Numbered from the stretch's first letter, positions 49,001-61,265 are shown. The stretch: DNA of 64,000 bases from CAVXHV01 sp963761445 (GCA_963761445.1 CAVXHV010000004.1:682001-746000), one strand, 5' to 3'. Notes: generated by a model not told the origin, from the letters alone. Numbers and translations: made by a program.

Positions 49001-52000
49001 ATTCCGGCGTTGCACGATCGAGCTGCCCCGAGCGAGATAGTGACTCCGCTCGATCCACGTAATCAGTCCGCAAGAATAACTGAAGGTAAGGTGAGTCGGG
49101 CCGGAGCTTCAGGGTTTCCTCGTCGGCCTTCTGCAAGCGGTCCATGGTCGCACGCAGCGCATCTTCATCTTTCAGGTCCCAGTGGACCCACATGAGGTGG
49201 TAGTTGACGACACTCAAGGCGGCGCGGACGTCGACTTCGCGGTACTTCTCCGCGAGCAAGGGTTCATAAAGCGCCTTCGCCCGCTCCGCAAACCGCTCGC
49301 GCAGCGGTTGGTCGCCGCTGATGCAGCTCGCGGAGGTCGAGAAAGCGCGCGCAGCTCGTACCGGAAGTCCGGGTCCTTCGGGTCGCTTCGCAGAGCCGCT
49401 TCCGCCAGCGTGGCGGACCGATCGAGCAAGCGCCGGGCCTCGTTAAACTGTCCGTTCGACCAGTACAGCCAGGCTGTCTCGTAGACTGCGCGACAAAGCT
49501 GCAGCCGGTGCTCGGGGCGCTCCGGCGCCTGGTCAGCGAGCTTCTGATAAAGATCGACCGCCGTCTGGAGGTTCAGCCGGGCCCGCTCGAATGAGCCGAC
49601 GTGGGAGCTGATCATGCCCAGGATGACATGCGCCGCGCCAGCCTCGGCGTCACCGTCACGTCGTCGGGAGTGGCCGCGGCAAGCTGCTTCATGCCCTCCA
49701 GGCGAATATTGGCCAGCTCTTCGTGCACCGCGCCCAGACCGGGGAGGTGACGGATGTTGTCTTCCTTGACCGACGAGTATGCCTGGTCCACAACATTCCA
49801 GACGACCTCCGACTCCTTCTTGCTCTTCGTCAGGTCGGCCAGCGCGTGCTGGGCTTTCTCCTTTTCTTGCCCCTCATGGAAACGGGCGGTGATGGCGGCA
49901 TTGCGCTCGGCGTCGATCCTCAGAAAAGCCGAAATCGTGCCGGCGGCCAGCAGCACGAGGATCGACGCCGCTACGGCAAGCGGTACCCGGTAGCGCCGGA
50001 CGAACTTGCTGGCCAGGTAGCCCAGCGAGAGCGGCTGGGCCGAGACCAGCTCGCCGCGCTCCCAGCGGCCCAGGTCATCCGCCAGCTCGGAGGCGGTCGC
50101 GTACCGCTGCGCCGGTTCCCGCTCGAGGCACTTCTGCACGATCGCCTCGAGATCAGCCGCGATGCCACGGTGGTGCTTGCGCACGAGGTCAGGGTCTTTG
50201 GACGAGATCCGGATCATCAGCTCGGCATCCGGAGTCTGATCGGTGGCGTCATGGATCGGGCGCAGGGTCAAGAGCTCCCAGAGGGTCGCCCCCAAACTGT
50301 AGATGTCGCTCCTCGCGTCGACCTTTCCGACCGACAGGACCTGCTCGGGACTGGCATAGCGCAGCGTGCCGATGAACTGGCGGGTCCGGGTGATCCGCCC
50401 CTCGACGTCGTCGGCCAGTTGCGCCACGCCAAGGTCCATGAGCACCGCCTGGCCGCCGTCGGCGGTCACCATGACGTTGCTGGGCTTGATGTCGCGGTGG
50501 ACCACTCCGGCGGAATGCAAGGCGTGCGCCGCCAGGGCCACCTGCCGGATCAGTTCGACAACGTGGTGCACATAGCCGCGGTCGCCGGGCTTGAGGTCCG
50601 CGTGCGGGGCCGACTCGCGCACTCCCGCGCGCGGCGGAGCGGTCGCGGGCGCCAGACCGGCCGAGCTCATCGATTTCTCGGATCGGCGCGACTCCTCACA
50701 CGCCGAGCTGATCGCCCCGCGCCAGGCCGCCAGGTCGACCCCGGCGGCCGTGGTGCTGCGGCTGTGGAGCGTGTCGCTCACCGCCGCCAGGCTCGCCCCC
50801 TCGACCAGCTCCATCGTGTAATAACACGGCTCCTCATCAAACCCCGAGGTGAATACTTTCACGAGGTTCGGGTGGTCGACTCGCCCCACGCCCGAACCTC
50901 GCGCCGAAACCGCCCCTTGGCCTTGGCGTCATTGGCACCGGCGATCACCTTGAGCGCCACCTGGCGGCCCAGCGAGGGCTGCCAGGCGCGATAGACCGTC
51001 CCCATGCTGCCGTGGCCCAGCTCGGAGAGGAGCTCGAACTCGCCCACACGCCGCATCGGTCCAGAGACCGGCGTCTCCGGAGTGTCCTCAGGCTTTTCTT
51101 CCTCCGCGTCGGGCTCGCTCCAGACCGCAAACTCGGCGGAATCGACTCGTTCGCCGAGCACACGCGAGAGCAACCCCCGCTGCTCGCCCTCGAGCTCGTC
51201 AATCTCCTGGTGTTCGCCCGTCGTGAAGCAAAGGTAATTGCACCGCTGGCCTTTTCCCCGCGAATTCAAGAAGAGCACTTCGTCGAGACGGGAATCGTAA
51301 ACGATCAGCGGACGCAGCGGGACCAGCGAAACGCGAGCGGTGCTCACGTCATCGTCGCGACGTTCCCCGGCGAGCTCGAGATAAACCTGCTCGGGCTTGG
51401 GCAGTTTCGCCGCCTCGGAGCCCGGCCGCTCGAGCGATTCGATCCGCTTGGCCGACTCACCCGCAAGCTTGTGCCGCTCGATCAAGTAGTGCCCGGACTT
51501 CTGGAGCCGCACCTCTTCCACGAATATCAGCCGGCGGCCGCCCAGGACGTCCAGCTTCGAGAGCAGCTCGGAGATGCCCGCCAGCAGTGCCTGGCCCATC
51601 CGGGCGTGAAACTCTCGCGGCCGGCGGCTGACGGCGCCGTGGCCCAGCTCGCGGTTGCGGTATTGCACCACCCGGTCCAGCAGCTCGCTCAGGCGGACGC
51701 GCGCGCCCGAGCCCGCAGTCTTGCCCAGCGCCTCCTGGAGCATCACATCGAGCTCGGCGACCCGAGGCAGGTCGTCCCGCGCCCGGCCCAGCAAGAAATC
51801 GCGGATCACGGCGTAGCCGTCGTCGCCCGAATCCGCCAGGATCGGCACCAGCCGCCGCACCAGCCCCCACCAATCCCCCAGCGCCGGCCGCGCCAGCTTC
51901 CGCAGCGACGCCTCGAGGTCGGGATCGTGCGCAGGCCGCTCGGCATACGTGGCCACCGCCGCCGAAGCCAGCAGCCGCAGCGTCGCTTCCCAGAGGTAAT

Positions 52001-52118
52001 ACGCTGTCTGATGCCGGTCGAATGGGTTCTTGGTGTTGTGGGCGCGCAGGTACAGCTTCGCCAGCGGCAACGGCAGCCTCGGTACCAGCGCTTCATCGAC
52101 GGTGACGCCCTCGTTCAT
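46014..52118 (-). CDS. HEPN-like / Ser-Thr protein kinase / TPR giant, frameshifts near 50884, 49650 and 49320
   Basis: About 2030 residues when joined; ATG 52118 follows GGGAGCG. Residues 1-330: helical domain (LAKLYLRAHNTKNPFDRHQT, YYLWEATLRLLASAAVATYA) with VVQYRNRELGHGAV, which contains an RN-x4-H as in HEPN ribonuclease-like domains. Residues about 345-640: kinase with LGHGSMGTVYRAW, VALKVI, VVHRDIKPSNVMV, MDLGVAQ (in place of DFG) and GTLRYASPEQ. A membrane helix (VPLAVAASILVLLAAGTISAF) follows near 710, then about 1300 residues of TPR-type helices (EKYREVDVRAALSVVNYHLM, ARACYAKAFETAPEDARAPS). The TPR side should face the periplasm or lumen. Frame changes lie near G/C runs. The last 185 residues may be those annotated at 45454. 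Confidence 0.82.
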
Positions 52119-52298
52119 CACGATCGCTCCCAACAATCAACGGTTTTTCGCCGCCGTCGGCCCACGGCTCAGTCGATCTGCGGTCATGGTCCGCCCCGGT
52201 CATCGAGCGGATGCAAAGCTTCGTTGATTCAAGATAGCGGCGGAGTGATGTCCCCACAAGCTCCGGATGAAACCCGGCCCGTTGCGACGCGCTCAATA

Positions 52299-53975
52299 TC
52301 ATGGGCCCCCAACGGTCGCGACCGGAATCAGCCACGGCGCCACGAACGAATAAAACGTCACGATCGCCCCCACCAGGCACGCCAGCGCGATGCTGTGCTT
52401 GATCACGGCCTTGAAGATCGCCGCCTCGTTGCCCACCTGATGCGTCGCGGTGCTTGAGACGACGATCGATTGCGCATCGATCATCTTGCCCATCACGCCC
52501 CCGCTCGAGTTGGCCGAGGCCATGAGGATCGGGCTCAACCCCATCCGCTCCGCCGTCACCTTTTGCAGATTCCCGAACAGCGCATTCGATCCGGCGTCCG
52601 TGCCGGTAACGGCCACGCCCAGCCAGCCCAGCAGAGTCCCGAAGAAGGGAAAAGCGGGCCCAGTACGCGTCAGGGAGAGCCCGAGGATCGTATCCATGCC
52701 CGAATAACGCGTGATATAGGCCAGGCCGACCATGAAGCTGATTGCCAGCAGCGAGGGCACCAGGCGCACCAGCGTTCGATAAAACGCCACGGCGATCCGG
52801 GCCGGGCTCATCCCCAGCAGCAGCCCTGCGATCACGGCGCTCAAGAACACAGCCGTGCCGGGCACCGCGAAAACATTCAGGTCGGCGGTCGCATCCTCGG
52901 GCGCCGCTTCGGGCACGACAGGTGGCATACGCAGTACGGAGTGATGCAGAAACGGCACCGGCTGCTTGAGATTCTGGAAGGTCAGCGCGCGGCTGATCTC
53001 GGGCCGTGCCCACAAGAAGATGAGAATCGACACCAGCAGAAACGGAGACCACGCCTTGATCACCGCGGCATGAGAATGCTTGCGGGCCGTCGCAAAAGCT
53101 TGCTCGTGATTGCCGGAATGCGGAGGCCGTGTTTCTGCCGGCGGCACCATTTCCAGACTGTTCTTGGGCCGCCACAATTTGAGGAAAACCACCATCGTCA
53201 AGAGAGAGACCATCGCCGCGATGATGTCGACCAGCCCCGAATCCTGAAAGTTCGACCAGTAAAACTGCGTGGCGGCAAACGAGATCCCGCTGACGAAAAG
53301 CGCCGGCCAGACCTCACGCGTCTGCCGCCAGCCCACCATGCTGCGCACCAGCCAGAGCGGCAGGATCGCCGAGACCGGCGGCAGGATGCGCCCCGTCATG
53401 GCGGAAAGTGACGCTTCGGAGAAGCCGGTGACACCCGATAAAACGCGGATCGGCGTGCCGACCGCCCCCCAGGCCACAGGCGCCGTATTGGCAAGCAGGC
53501 ACAGCGTCGCGGCTTGAAACGGCTCGAAGCCCAGCCCGATCAGAAACGACCCGGCGATCGCCACCGGCGCACCTCCTCCGCCGGTTCCCTCGAGAAACGC
53601 ACCGAAGCAAAAGGCGACCAGGATGAGCTGAATGCGCTTGTCGGTCGAAAGCGCGGCAATCGATTCCTTCATGATCTGGAACTGCCCCGTCTCGACCGCC
53701 ACCTGATAGAGGAACAGCGAAGCGACGATGATCCAGGCAATGCGGATCAGCCCGAACACGGTCCCATGCGCACCTGCGGCAGCCACCATCGCCGCGGGGA
53801 TGCGGAAAACGACCAGCGCGATGACGAACGCCACGATAAACCCAGAAAGCGCCGCCACCCAGACTCGCGTCTTGAACACGATCAGTGCCACAAAGAGCGA
53901 AATCACGGGCAAGGCCGAAACGGCCGTCGAGAGCTGCCAGGCGCCGAGCGGGTCGTAATTCTGCGGCCAGGGCAT
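52299..53975 (-). CDS. lctP: L-lactate permease
   Basis: 558 residues, AAGGA before ATG 53975. Multi-pass (about 12 membrane segments). Family signatures: MPWPQNYDPLGAW at the very start, FCFGAFLEGTGGGGAPVAIA, ANTAPVAWGAVGTPI, GWLGVAVTGTDAGSNALFGN and SSGGVMGKMIDAQSIVVSST. Imports lactate or glycolate with protons. No lactate dehydrogenase gene is beside it in the window. Length normal; frame intact. Confidence 0.95.
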   Translation of the reverse strand: MPWPQNYDPLGAWQLSTAVSALPVISLFVALIVFKTRVWVAALSGFIVAFVIALVVFRIPAAMVAAAGAHGTVFGLIRIAWIIVASLFLYQVAVETGQFQIMKESIAALSTDKRIQLILVAFCFGAFLEGTGGGGAPVAIAGSFLIGLGFEPFQAATLCLLANTAPVAWGAVGTPIRVLSGVTGFSEASLSAMTGRILPPVSAILPLWLVRSMVGWRQTREVWPALFVSGISFAATQFYWSNFQDSGLVDIIAAMVSLLTMVVFLKLWRPKNSLEMVPPAETRPPHSGNHEQAFATARKHSHAAVIKAWSPFLLVSILIFLWARPEISRALTFQNLKQPVPFLHHSVLRMPPVVPEAAPEDATADLNVFAVPGTAVFLSAVIAGLLLGMSPARIAVAFYRTLVRLVPSLLAISFMVGLAYITRYSGMDTILGLSLTRTGPAFPFFGTLLGWLGVAVTGTDAGSNALFGNLQKVTAERMGLSPILMASANSSGGVMGKMIDAQSIVVSSTATHQVGNEAAIFKAVIKHSIALACLVGAIVTFYSFVAPWLIPVATVGGP

Positions 53976-54168
53976 GGTGCGAAGTTCCTTCGGTCAGAGC
54001 AGGCACATCCGGCGCACCGTGGCCGCTCTGTTAGTCGCGGGGCTGAAATCTTGCCGCAGGGTGTGACTTCTTTGGAATTCTTGAACGCGCCGGTCGCCTC
54101 GCGGCCAGTATTCTTTGGCGGGATAAACTAGAATATCAATCTCGCCCTCTCCTGAAAGGACCAGCCGA

Positions 54169-54894
54169 ATGCGGATGGGCTCGGCAAAGAGTGCCTGCCG
54201 GCAAATCCGGACGCTCTACGCGCTCGGTACGCTCGGTAGTATGACCGACGCCCAGCTTCTGGCACTATTCCTCGCCCGCGGCGGAGACGAAGCCGAAGAT
54301 GCGTTCTCGGCGCTGGTCGACCGCCACGGTCCGTTGGTCCTGGCCGTGTGTCGCCGGATGCTGAAAAGCACGCACGATGCCGAAGACGCCTTTCAGGCAA
54401 CATTCTTCATTCTGGCGCGCCGCGCGGCGTCGCTCACACGGCGCGAGAAACTGGCAGGCTGGTTGCACGGCGTCGCGGTCCGCACCGCGAGCGAAGCGCG
54501 ACGCCGGTCCGCGCGGCAGCGTAGGCGAGAGAGGCGGTCGATCGAAATGTCAAATACTCAATCAACGCCGAGCAACGATCAGGACGATATCCTTCCGATC
54601 CTTGATGAGGAGCTCCTCCGGCTGCCGCAGCGTTTCCGGGCCGCGCTCGTGGCCTGTGAGCTGGAGGGTAAGTCACGCCGTCAGGCGGCGCTCGAGCTCG
54701 GGCTTCCGGAGGGAACACTCTCAACTCACCTCGCGCGAGCTCGAAAGCTGTTGCGCGAGCGTCTGCTCCGCCGCAAAGTCAGCCTTGGCAGCGGACCAGC
54801 CCTGGCCATGATTCCCCCACTCGCCCTTTCGACGATCCCGGAACGGCTCAAGCTCGCGACCCTCAAGGCGTCGCTGGATGTTGCCTCCAGCGGC
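54169..54894 (+). CDS. ECF-type RNA polymerase sigma factor, 3' end lost at a rearrangement
   Basis: About 240 residues of sigma-like sequence from ATG 54169 (AAAGGA upstream). Region 2: FSALVDRHGPLVLAVCRRML, then DAEDAFQATFFILARRAASL, the DAEDxxQ motif of region 2.2 and 2.3-2.4 following. Region 4: LRLPQRFRAALVACELEGKS and LGLPEGTLSTHLARARKLLR, a helix-turn-helix. Planctomycete factors of this class carry long C-terminal extensions; here the extension stops after LKASLDVASSG and sequence from another gene follows, so the stop codon belongs to a wrong frame (55155). Divergent from the lactate permease. Probably still functional as a sigma factor. Confidence 0.8.
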
Positions 54895-56273
54895 GCTGCT
54901 GGGCCGGCTGCATTTCTTCTGGGACACGACTCAGCCGGTGACATTCACTTTCGGCGATCGCACGGGACGGATCGACGGTCGCATCGACGCACGGGACGCG
55001 GCTGCTTACCCGAGCCAGATCTCGGTTTCCGCACGACTCTCAGAATCAGCCGGCCTTCGCGCGGGGGAATCGTATCAAACGCTGTTCGAGAAGATTGCAA
55101 CCGTAGCCAACGACGGCTCGTTTCAGTTGGGAGAGTTGCCGCTGGGCCGGTATGACCTCGAGATTAAACTCGGCCATGGTGTTCCATTCGAAGGGATTCC
55201 GTTCCAGGACGTCGTTGTCGGACCGATTGGCCCCACGGAGGTTCAACTCACGCTGAAACAGCTATTCACCGTTACCGGCCGCGTCGTCGATGCCGCAACC
55301 GGCAAGGGGGTCGCGGGTTCCCGTCCATTGCTATCGATCCGAAGGGCAGACCTACATCAAGGACCCGCGCCCGGCCGAGACCGACTCGGGCGGGCGGTAC
55401 ACGATCATGTGCGCGCCGGGTGTGGTCAAGATCCTCCCCGAAGCACTGCCGGCCGAGCATCTCGTTCCGAAGTACGGCGAAACCGCAGAGAAGCTCGTGC
55501 AGTCGGACGAGGCCTGGCCCGATCTCAAGCTGGGCGCGGCGACCGGCCTGGACGGCATGGTCGTCGACCACAACGGCCAGCCGGTCGCAGGGGCTCATTT
55601 CTACATGATCGAGTGGAACCGCGGAGTCCTGCGAAGCCAGAACGACAGAGTGAAGACCGACGCCGGGGGAAGGTTCCACTTCGATCAGCTCGACCCGGAC
55701 GAGGCGCTCTCGTTGTCGGCGCGTACCAACATCGCGGCGACCGACGCTTCGCTGCACGTCCGGCCCAGAGAGGCCCGAGGCGGGATCACGCTCACGATCG
55801 ATCCCGGAGTTCGCTGCGACGTCCGCGGCATGCTGGTCGACACGGCCGGCAAGCGGATCAAGGGCGCCACAGTTCAGTTGGTGTGGGGCCGGCAATATAA
55901 CATGGGCGACGGCGATAGGGTCGAGCCGACAATTCTGGAATCTTACGTGACAAAGGAAAACGGCTGGTTCGTTTTTCGTGGCCTCTGGCGCGGCTATCAT
56001 TACTCGATCGAGGTTCTGATTGACGGCCAGCGCCAGAGCCTGAAGCACCTGCTGCTCGACCTGGGCGAAGAAACCCGCGACGTCGGCAAGATCATCGTCC
56101 CGAGCCCGGAGTCGTCCCTCGGCGATGCGCCGACGAGAACGGTGATCGCTGAGCCGGCCCTTCGATCTGGCGACCAGAGGCGACGGCGATGTAGGATTAC
56201 AGGATCCCACCGCGCGCCTCAGGAAGGCAAAGGCTGCTCATGGAAAAACCAAATGTTGCCACTGCGAGCCTGA
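54895..56273 (+). pseudogene. Truncated CarboxypepD_reg-like secreted protein gene (paralogue of the next gene)
   Basis: From LGRLHFFWDTTQPVTFTFGD on, this matches residues about 215-600 of the intact paralogue at 56240 (there LGWLHFQWDVSQPVTLAF). Missing: signal peptide and first two Ig-like CarboxypepD_reg domains, and the C-terminal helical half. A frame change near 55316 (one G lost from a GGGG run) lies in GKGVAGVPVHCYR. The last recognisable part is ETRDVGKIIVPSPESS; the frame then runs into the start of the next gene. The 5' junction with the sigma factor is in a different frame. So an internal deletion between tandem paralogues is likely. Confidence 0.7.
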
Positions 56274-59200
56274 TCTCTCTTCTTGCGATGATCGCGAGCA
56301 CCGCGGCCGCGAGCCCAGGTTTGATCGTGTCGCCGGCCGCAGGATCAAGTGTCCAAGCGAAGGCAGGGCCGAACGACCTCTCCGGCCGCGTTGTGGACGA
56401 CTCAGGCGCAGCCGTGGCAGATGGCGACGTCTGGGCCGTCGCCGGCCCCTGGAGCGAGCGGGTGACGATCGCCGCGGCGAAGGCGGACAAAGAGGGCCGC
56501 TTCGTCCTGGCGAATGTCTGGGAACGCGAAGCCGTGCAGGCGGCGATCGCGGCCGGCAACTTTGGATTGTTTGCCCGTGCCCGCGATGGCCGGGCCGGCT
56601 GGCTGGCGCCGGTCGATCGTCGCGGATCTGGACTTCGGGAGGGGACGGCCGCGATCACCATTGGCCCCGCGGAGGAAGCTCGCGGCCGTGTGGTTGACCA
56701 CAGTGGCAAGCCGATCAAAGGCGCGTTTGTCACGCCCGTCATGATCAACCGGAGAAGCCCGTCGGGAACAGACGATCAATTCGTCTTGAACGCCGAGGCA
56801 ATGGCCACCTACCGAACCGCAACGGCAGACGACGGCTCGTTCATCCTCAAGAGCTTCCCGAAAGGCGCCCGCCTGCAAGCGGCCGTCGAAACCCAGGGAC
56901 TGGGCTGGCTGCATTTTCAGTGGGACGTGAGCCAGCCGGTGACGCTCGCGTTTCACAATCACGTCGGCCAGATCAAGGGACGCATCAAGCTGCCGGTTGC
57001 CGGTGAGCTTCCCGCCGGTGTCTCGGTGATGGCGCAGCTCAACGAACGTTCGGGCGGGCCGGCGACTGGCTCGTATCAAAGGTTGCATTCGAAAATTGTA
57101 CCGGCCGCGAAAGACGGCTCGTTCCTGATGGAAGGCTTGCCGCCGGGCCGTTATCAGCTTGACCTTGTCGTCGCTCAGAACGCTCCAATCGCCCAGGAGA
57201 GAGTCGAGCACGCCGACGTGCGCCCGGAGGCGGTCACGGCCGTCGAGATTGCCGCGGAGCGACTCTTCTTGATCACCGGCCGCGTCATCGACGCGGTGAC
57301 CGGACGCGGCGTCGCCGGGGTTCCGGTACGCTGCTATCGACCCGAGAGCGAGAAGTCGATCAACCAGATGCGGCTGGCGAAGACGGACGCCCAGGGGCGG
57401 TACACGATCACTTCCTGGCCTGGTATGGTCACGATTGTGCCCGATCAGCTACCGAGCGCGCATCTCGTTCCCAAATATCAGGAAATACCGGAAGAGCAGG
57501 TCGTGGCCGATCGCGCCTGGCCGGACCTCATCATGGCCAAAGCCAAGGATCTCGATGGCGTTGTCGTCGACGAGAAAGGGCAGCCGGTTGCCGGGCGCAG
57601 GTGTACTTGTACCGGACGTCTGTCGCGGGGCTGAACGACCGCGCCGAGACAGGTCCCGACGGTGGTTTCCGGTTTGACCAGCTCGACGCCGACGAAACGG
57701 TGTCGTTATGGGCTCGGACCAGGATTGCGACGACCGACGGGGCAGTGAGCATCATGCCGGGGAACCTCCAAGGAAAGCTCACGCTCACGATTGATCCCAG
57801 CTTCGCCTGCACGATCCGCGGCATGGCGACCGACACGGCGGGTGGCCGGATCAAGGGAGCGAGAGTCAGACTCTGGTGGGGGCCGGGCGACGCGGCCAGC
57901 CAGGTCTCGATGATCCTGGACTCATACGTGACCGGCAAGAACGGATGGTTCATCTTCCGCGGTCTCTGGAAGGGATATCGGTATTCGACGGAGGTCCAAG
58001 CTTCCGGTCACAGCACGGCCGTGGCGCATACGATGCTCGCTGAAGCCGGAGAGACTCGCGACGTGGGCAAGGTCGTCCTGGCCAGCACACGCGGCCGTCT
58101 TGCCGGACGGGTTGTCGGCTCGAACGGCCGGCCGTGGGTCGGTGCCAATGTATTCAACCGCGGTGACGGACCTGAGATCGCCAGGTCCCTCACGGATTCC
58201 AATGGAAGTTTTCAGCTCGGCTCGCTCCGCGCGGGGACCAAATACGTCTTTGTTCACGAGGATGGCTATCGTTTCACAGGTGTGAAATCCGACGGCGACG
58301 CCGATGCAATGCGGATCATCATGCTCAAAATCACCGAGCCGCCGCCCCTGTGGAAACCGGCCGCCGGGGCGAGCCTCGACGAGCAACGCGCCTTTGCGAA
58401 GCAGATCCTCAGCAGGCTATGGGAGAAGTATGGCGCCAGAGCCGCCGGCGACGGCGCACTTCACCTGGTGTCGATCATGGCACGGATTGACCTGGAACTG
58501 GCCACGAAGTGGTCGGCCGAGAAGGGCCACCGTCACGACCGCCTGCTCCACCTGGCTCGTGCGGAGAGACTGGCCGAAACCGATGCACCGGGCGCCATCG
58601 CCTTGCTGGCAAACGATCGTGGCCGCGATGTCCAGGCATTCTTGCAGGCGATGACAGTGCGGTTCGGGCCGACTGACAAAGCCAAGGCGGTCGTCTTCGC
58701 TGAGGACGCGGCGCGACGTGCGCGCGACTTGCCGGAGAAGGCACGCGCGGCCGCGCTGGCGGCGGCGGGTGCCGCGCTCGCGCGATTCGGCCGGGCGGAC
58801 GCCGGGCGCGCGCTGATTGCCCAGGCCGTCCTGGCCGCCGGCGGCTGGGCAATGAGGACATCGAGGCGCGCGATCGCGCCATCGTTGCCGGCGCGCTCGC
58901 GCCTGACGATCTGAAGCAGGCACTCGCCTTGATCGAGCCGATCCAGGCCGACGACAAGGACCGCTTCGTCGCGTACGTCGCGCGGGCCATCGCCAAGACC
59001 GACACGAACCGCGCGGTCGCCCTGGCTGAACTGATGAGTGACGAGACGCCCGTCCCCGAGCGAGTCAAAACGGCGATTGCGTTCAGGATCGGAGCCGACG
59101 AGCCGGACGAGGCGATCAAAATCATCGAAGGCATGAAACGCGAAAACCCCGGCCGATGGAAGGCTGAGGCGCTGGGCTGGCTGGCCGTGGCGCTTGAGCC

Positions 59201-59783
59201 GCGCGAGAAAGCACGAGCTTTTGATCTCATCGACCGCGCGCTCGACATGCTGGTCGATGAATCAGGCACCCGTGCCGCGACGACGAAATCGAGCGACGAG
59301 CGGATGATGGCCGCTGCGCACGTTGCCGCCCGCGCCCAGCAGATCGGCTACCCGGACATGGACAGCGTCGTGATGCGAGTGATGGCGGCCCGGCCCGACG
59401 ACGGGACGAAGGGTCCGCGTCGAGAGGTCCGGTTCATGGTGATAGCGACGATATCCCTGGCACTCGTCGACCCCGGCGCGGCCCGAGACGTGCTCAACCA
59501 GCTCGAGCCCGAATTCGATCCCGCCAAATTCGTCGGCGCCCGGCCGTTCTGGCTCTCGGCCTGGTCTCTCCTTGACATCAAGAAAGCCGCGGCGGTTTTC
59601 GAGGCGCAGCTTGCCTCCGTGGAAACGGATCAGAACCCCGACTCACTCATTCGCGGTTTCCTGAGCACGGCCGAGCTGCTGGCGACCCCACCAGATCGCC
59701 GGGAGGACGTGCTCCAGGAGGGGCTGTACGGCGGATCGTGGCGCCCCGGCGAGGCGGTTGGGTACAGGCTCGGAGACCGTTAA
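56240..59783 (+). CDS. Secreted CarboxypepD_reg (Ig-like) repeat protein with helical C-terminus, frameshifts near 57594 and 58848
   Basis: About 1180 residues when joined. ATG 56240 with AAGGCAAAGG upstream; signal peptide ATASLISLLAMIASTAAASP. At least five CarboxypepD_reg-type domains follow, each with a 'GxVVDxxGxPVxGAxV' turn: DLSGRVVDDSGAAVADGDVW, RGRVVDHSGKPIKGAFV, ITGRVIDAVTGRGVAGVPV, LDGVVVDEKGQPVAGAQV, IRGMATDTAGGRIKGARV, LAGRVVGSNGRPWVGANV. The last 430 residues are alpha-helical, TPR-like (ELATKWSAEKGHRHDRLLHL, AIKIIEGMKRENPGRW). Both breaks are a G lost from a G run. Located next to an ECF sigma factor, as usual for this type of protein in Planctomycetes; role unknown, perhaps sensing or surface scaffolding. 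Confidence 0.75.
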
Positions 59784-59789
59784 AAATCG

Positions 59790-61169
59790 TCACGGCCGGA
59801 TGACCGTCCCATCGCGCCGGCGGGTCGTGCCCCAGCGATAGTCGAAGCTGGGACTCTCCGTCACCGGATACTTCGCAGCGAGCTTCTCATCAATGTCGAT
59901 GCCCAGCCCCGGCGCCTCATTCGCATACATGTATCCGTCCTTGATCTCGGGGCAGCCCGGGAAGACCGCGCGGGTCTCGCTCGGAAACGCGTTGCCCTCG
60001 TGAATTCCGAAGTTGTAGCTCGCCAGCTCGAGCGCCAGCCCCGCCGCATGACCCACCGGCGAGCAATCGCTCGGCCCGTGCCACGCGGTCTTGACGCCGA
60101 AGAATTCGCAGAGCGCCGCCACCTTGCGTGCCATCGAAAGCCCCCCGATCTGGGAGATATGAATCCGGATATAGTCAATCAGCCGCTCGGCGATCAGGGG
60201 AACATATTCTTGCTGCGTGTTGAAAAGCTCGCCCATCGCCAGCGGAACGCTCGACTGCTGGCGAATCAGCCGGAAGTGGTCCTTTTCCTCGGGCGGCAAC
60301 GGGTCTTCCAGAAAGAACAGGTGATACTTCTCCAGCTCCTTGCAGAGAGCGACCGCCTGGCTGGGCGAGATTCGCTCATGAACGTCATGCAGCAGCTCGA
60401 CCTCCTCGCCCAGGCTCGAGCGAAGATGCTCAAAAAGCTTGGGAAGCATGCGCAGATAAGGCACAGGCTCCCAGATCGCTTTGGGCTCGGTCGGCCCGCT
60501 CGCGCCCGGAGCGGCCGGCTCGGTCCTCCTGGTGGTGCCGGCAGCGCCATAGGTCGCCATGCCCGGCACGCTCATTTGCACGCGGACATGTCGATACCCC
60601 CGCGCCATCGCCTGGCGGGCGTTGTCTTCGACCTCCTTCATGTCGCGCCCTGCGTGTGCACGTAGCACGCAGCCCCCATGCGGCATTTGCCCCCCAGCAA
60701 TTGATAGACCGGCATATTGGCACGTTTGCCCTTGATGTCCCAGAGCGCCATGTCGACACCGCTTATGGCATTAAAGAGCACCGGACCATTCCGCCAGTAC
60801 GAGCTGACATACGATGCCTGCCAGATGTCCTCGATCTCATCGACGCTGCGCCCGGTGAGGAACGGTTTCAGGTACTTCTCCACTGCGGTGTGCACGGCAA
60901 ACGCCGCGCTGGGTGAACGTGGCGCAGCCCAGTCCGTAAAGCCCGGGCTCACTGGTCAAAACCTTGACGATCACGAGCCTGGTGCGGTTGGGAGCGGTCA
61001 GAATCGTCTTGATGTCGGTGATCTTGAGCGGCGGAAGCCCGCGCTTTGGTTCTGGCCCCGGCTGTGCGGCGGCGGCAGCGGCCGAAACGGAAGCATTTCC
61101 CGAAAGCAGCGAGGTGCAGCCGGCGGCGGCTCCGGCTGAGAGAAAGCCCAGCAGATTGCGCCGATCCAT
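59790..61169 (-). CDS. Exported mannonate dehydratase (ManD/RspA)-like enolase-superfamily protein, frameshifts near 60912 and 60645
   Basis: About 459 residues when joined. AAGGAG precedes ATG 61169. The N-terminus MDRRNLLGFLSAGAAAGC has Tat-like twin Arg and a possible lipobox Cys. Enolase-type barrel with ManD-like motifs: LPPLKITDIKTILTAP, NGPVLFNAISGVDMALWDIK, LLHDVHERISPSQAVAL, YHLFFLEDPLPPEEKDHF, VPLAMGELFNTQQE, IRIHISQIGGLSMARKVAAL and AWHGPSDCSPVGHAA. ManD enzymes dehydrate mannonate or gluconate; many relatives are inactive on these. First break is one extra G, second one missing C. The gene end is 6 bp from the convergent CarboxypepD_reg gene. Confidence 0.82.
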
Positions 61170-61265
61170 GATCGAGCTCCTTTGCGGCGGGTGAAACGGG
61201 GTGTGGTGAAAGCCGCAGCGACTCTCAATCTAACGGCAACCGAGCGCGCTTGACAGGGGCTTGCT

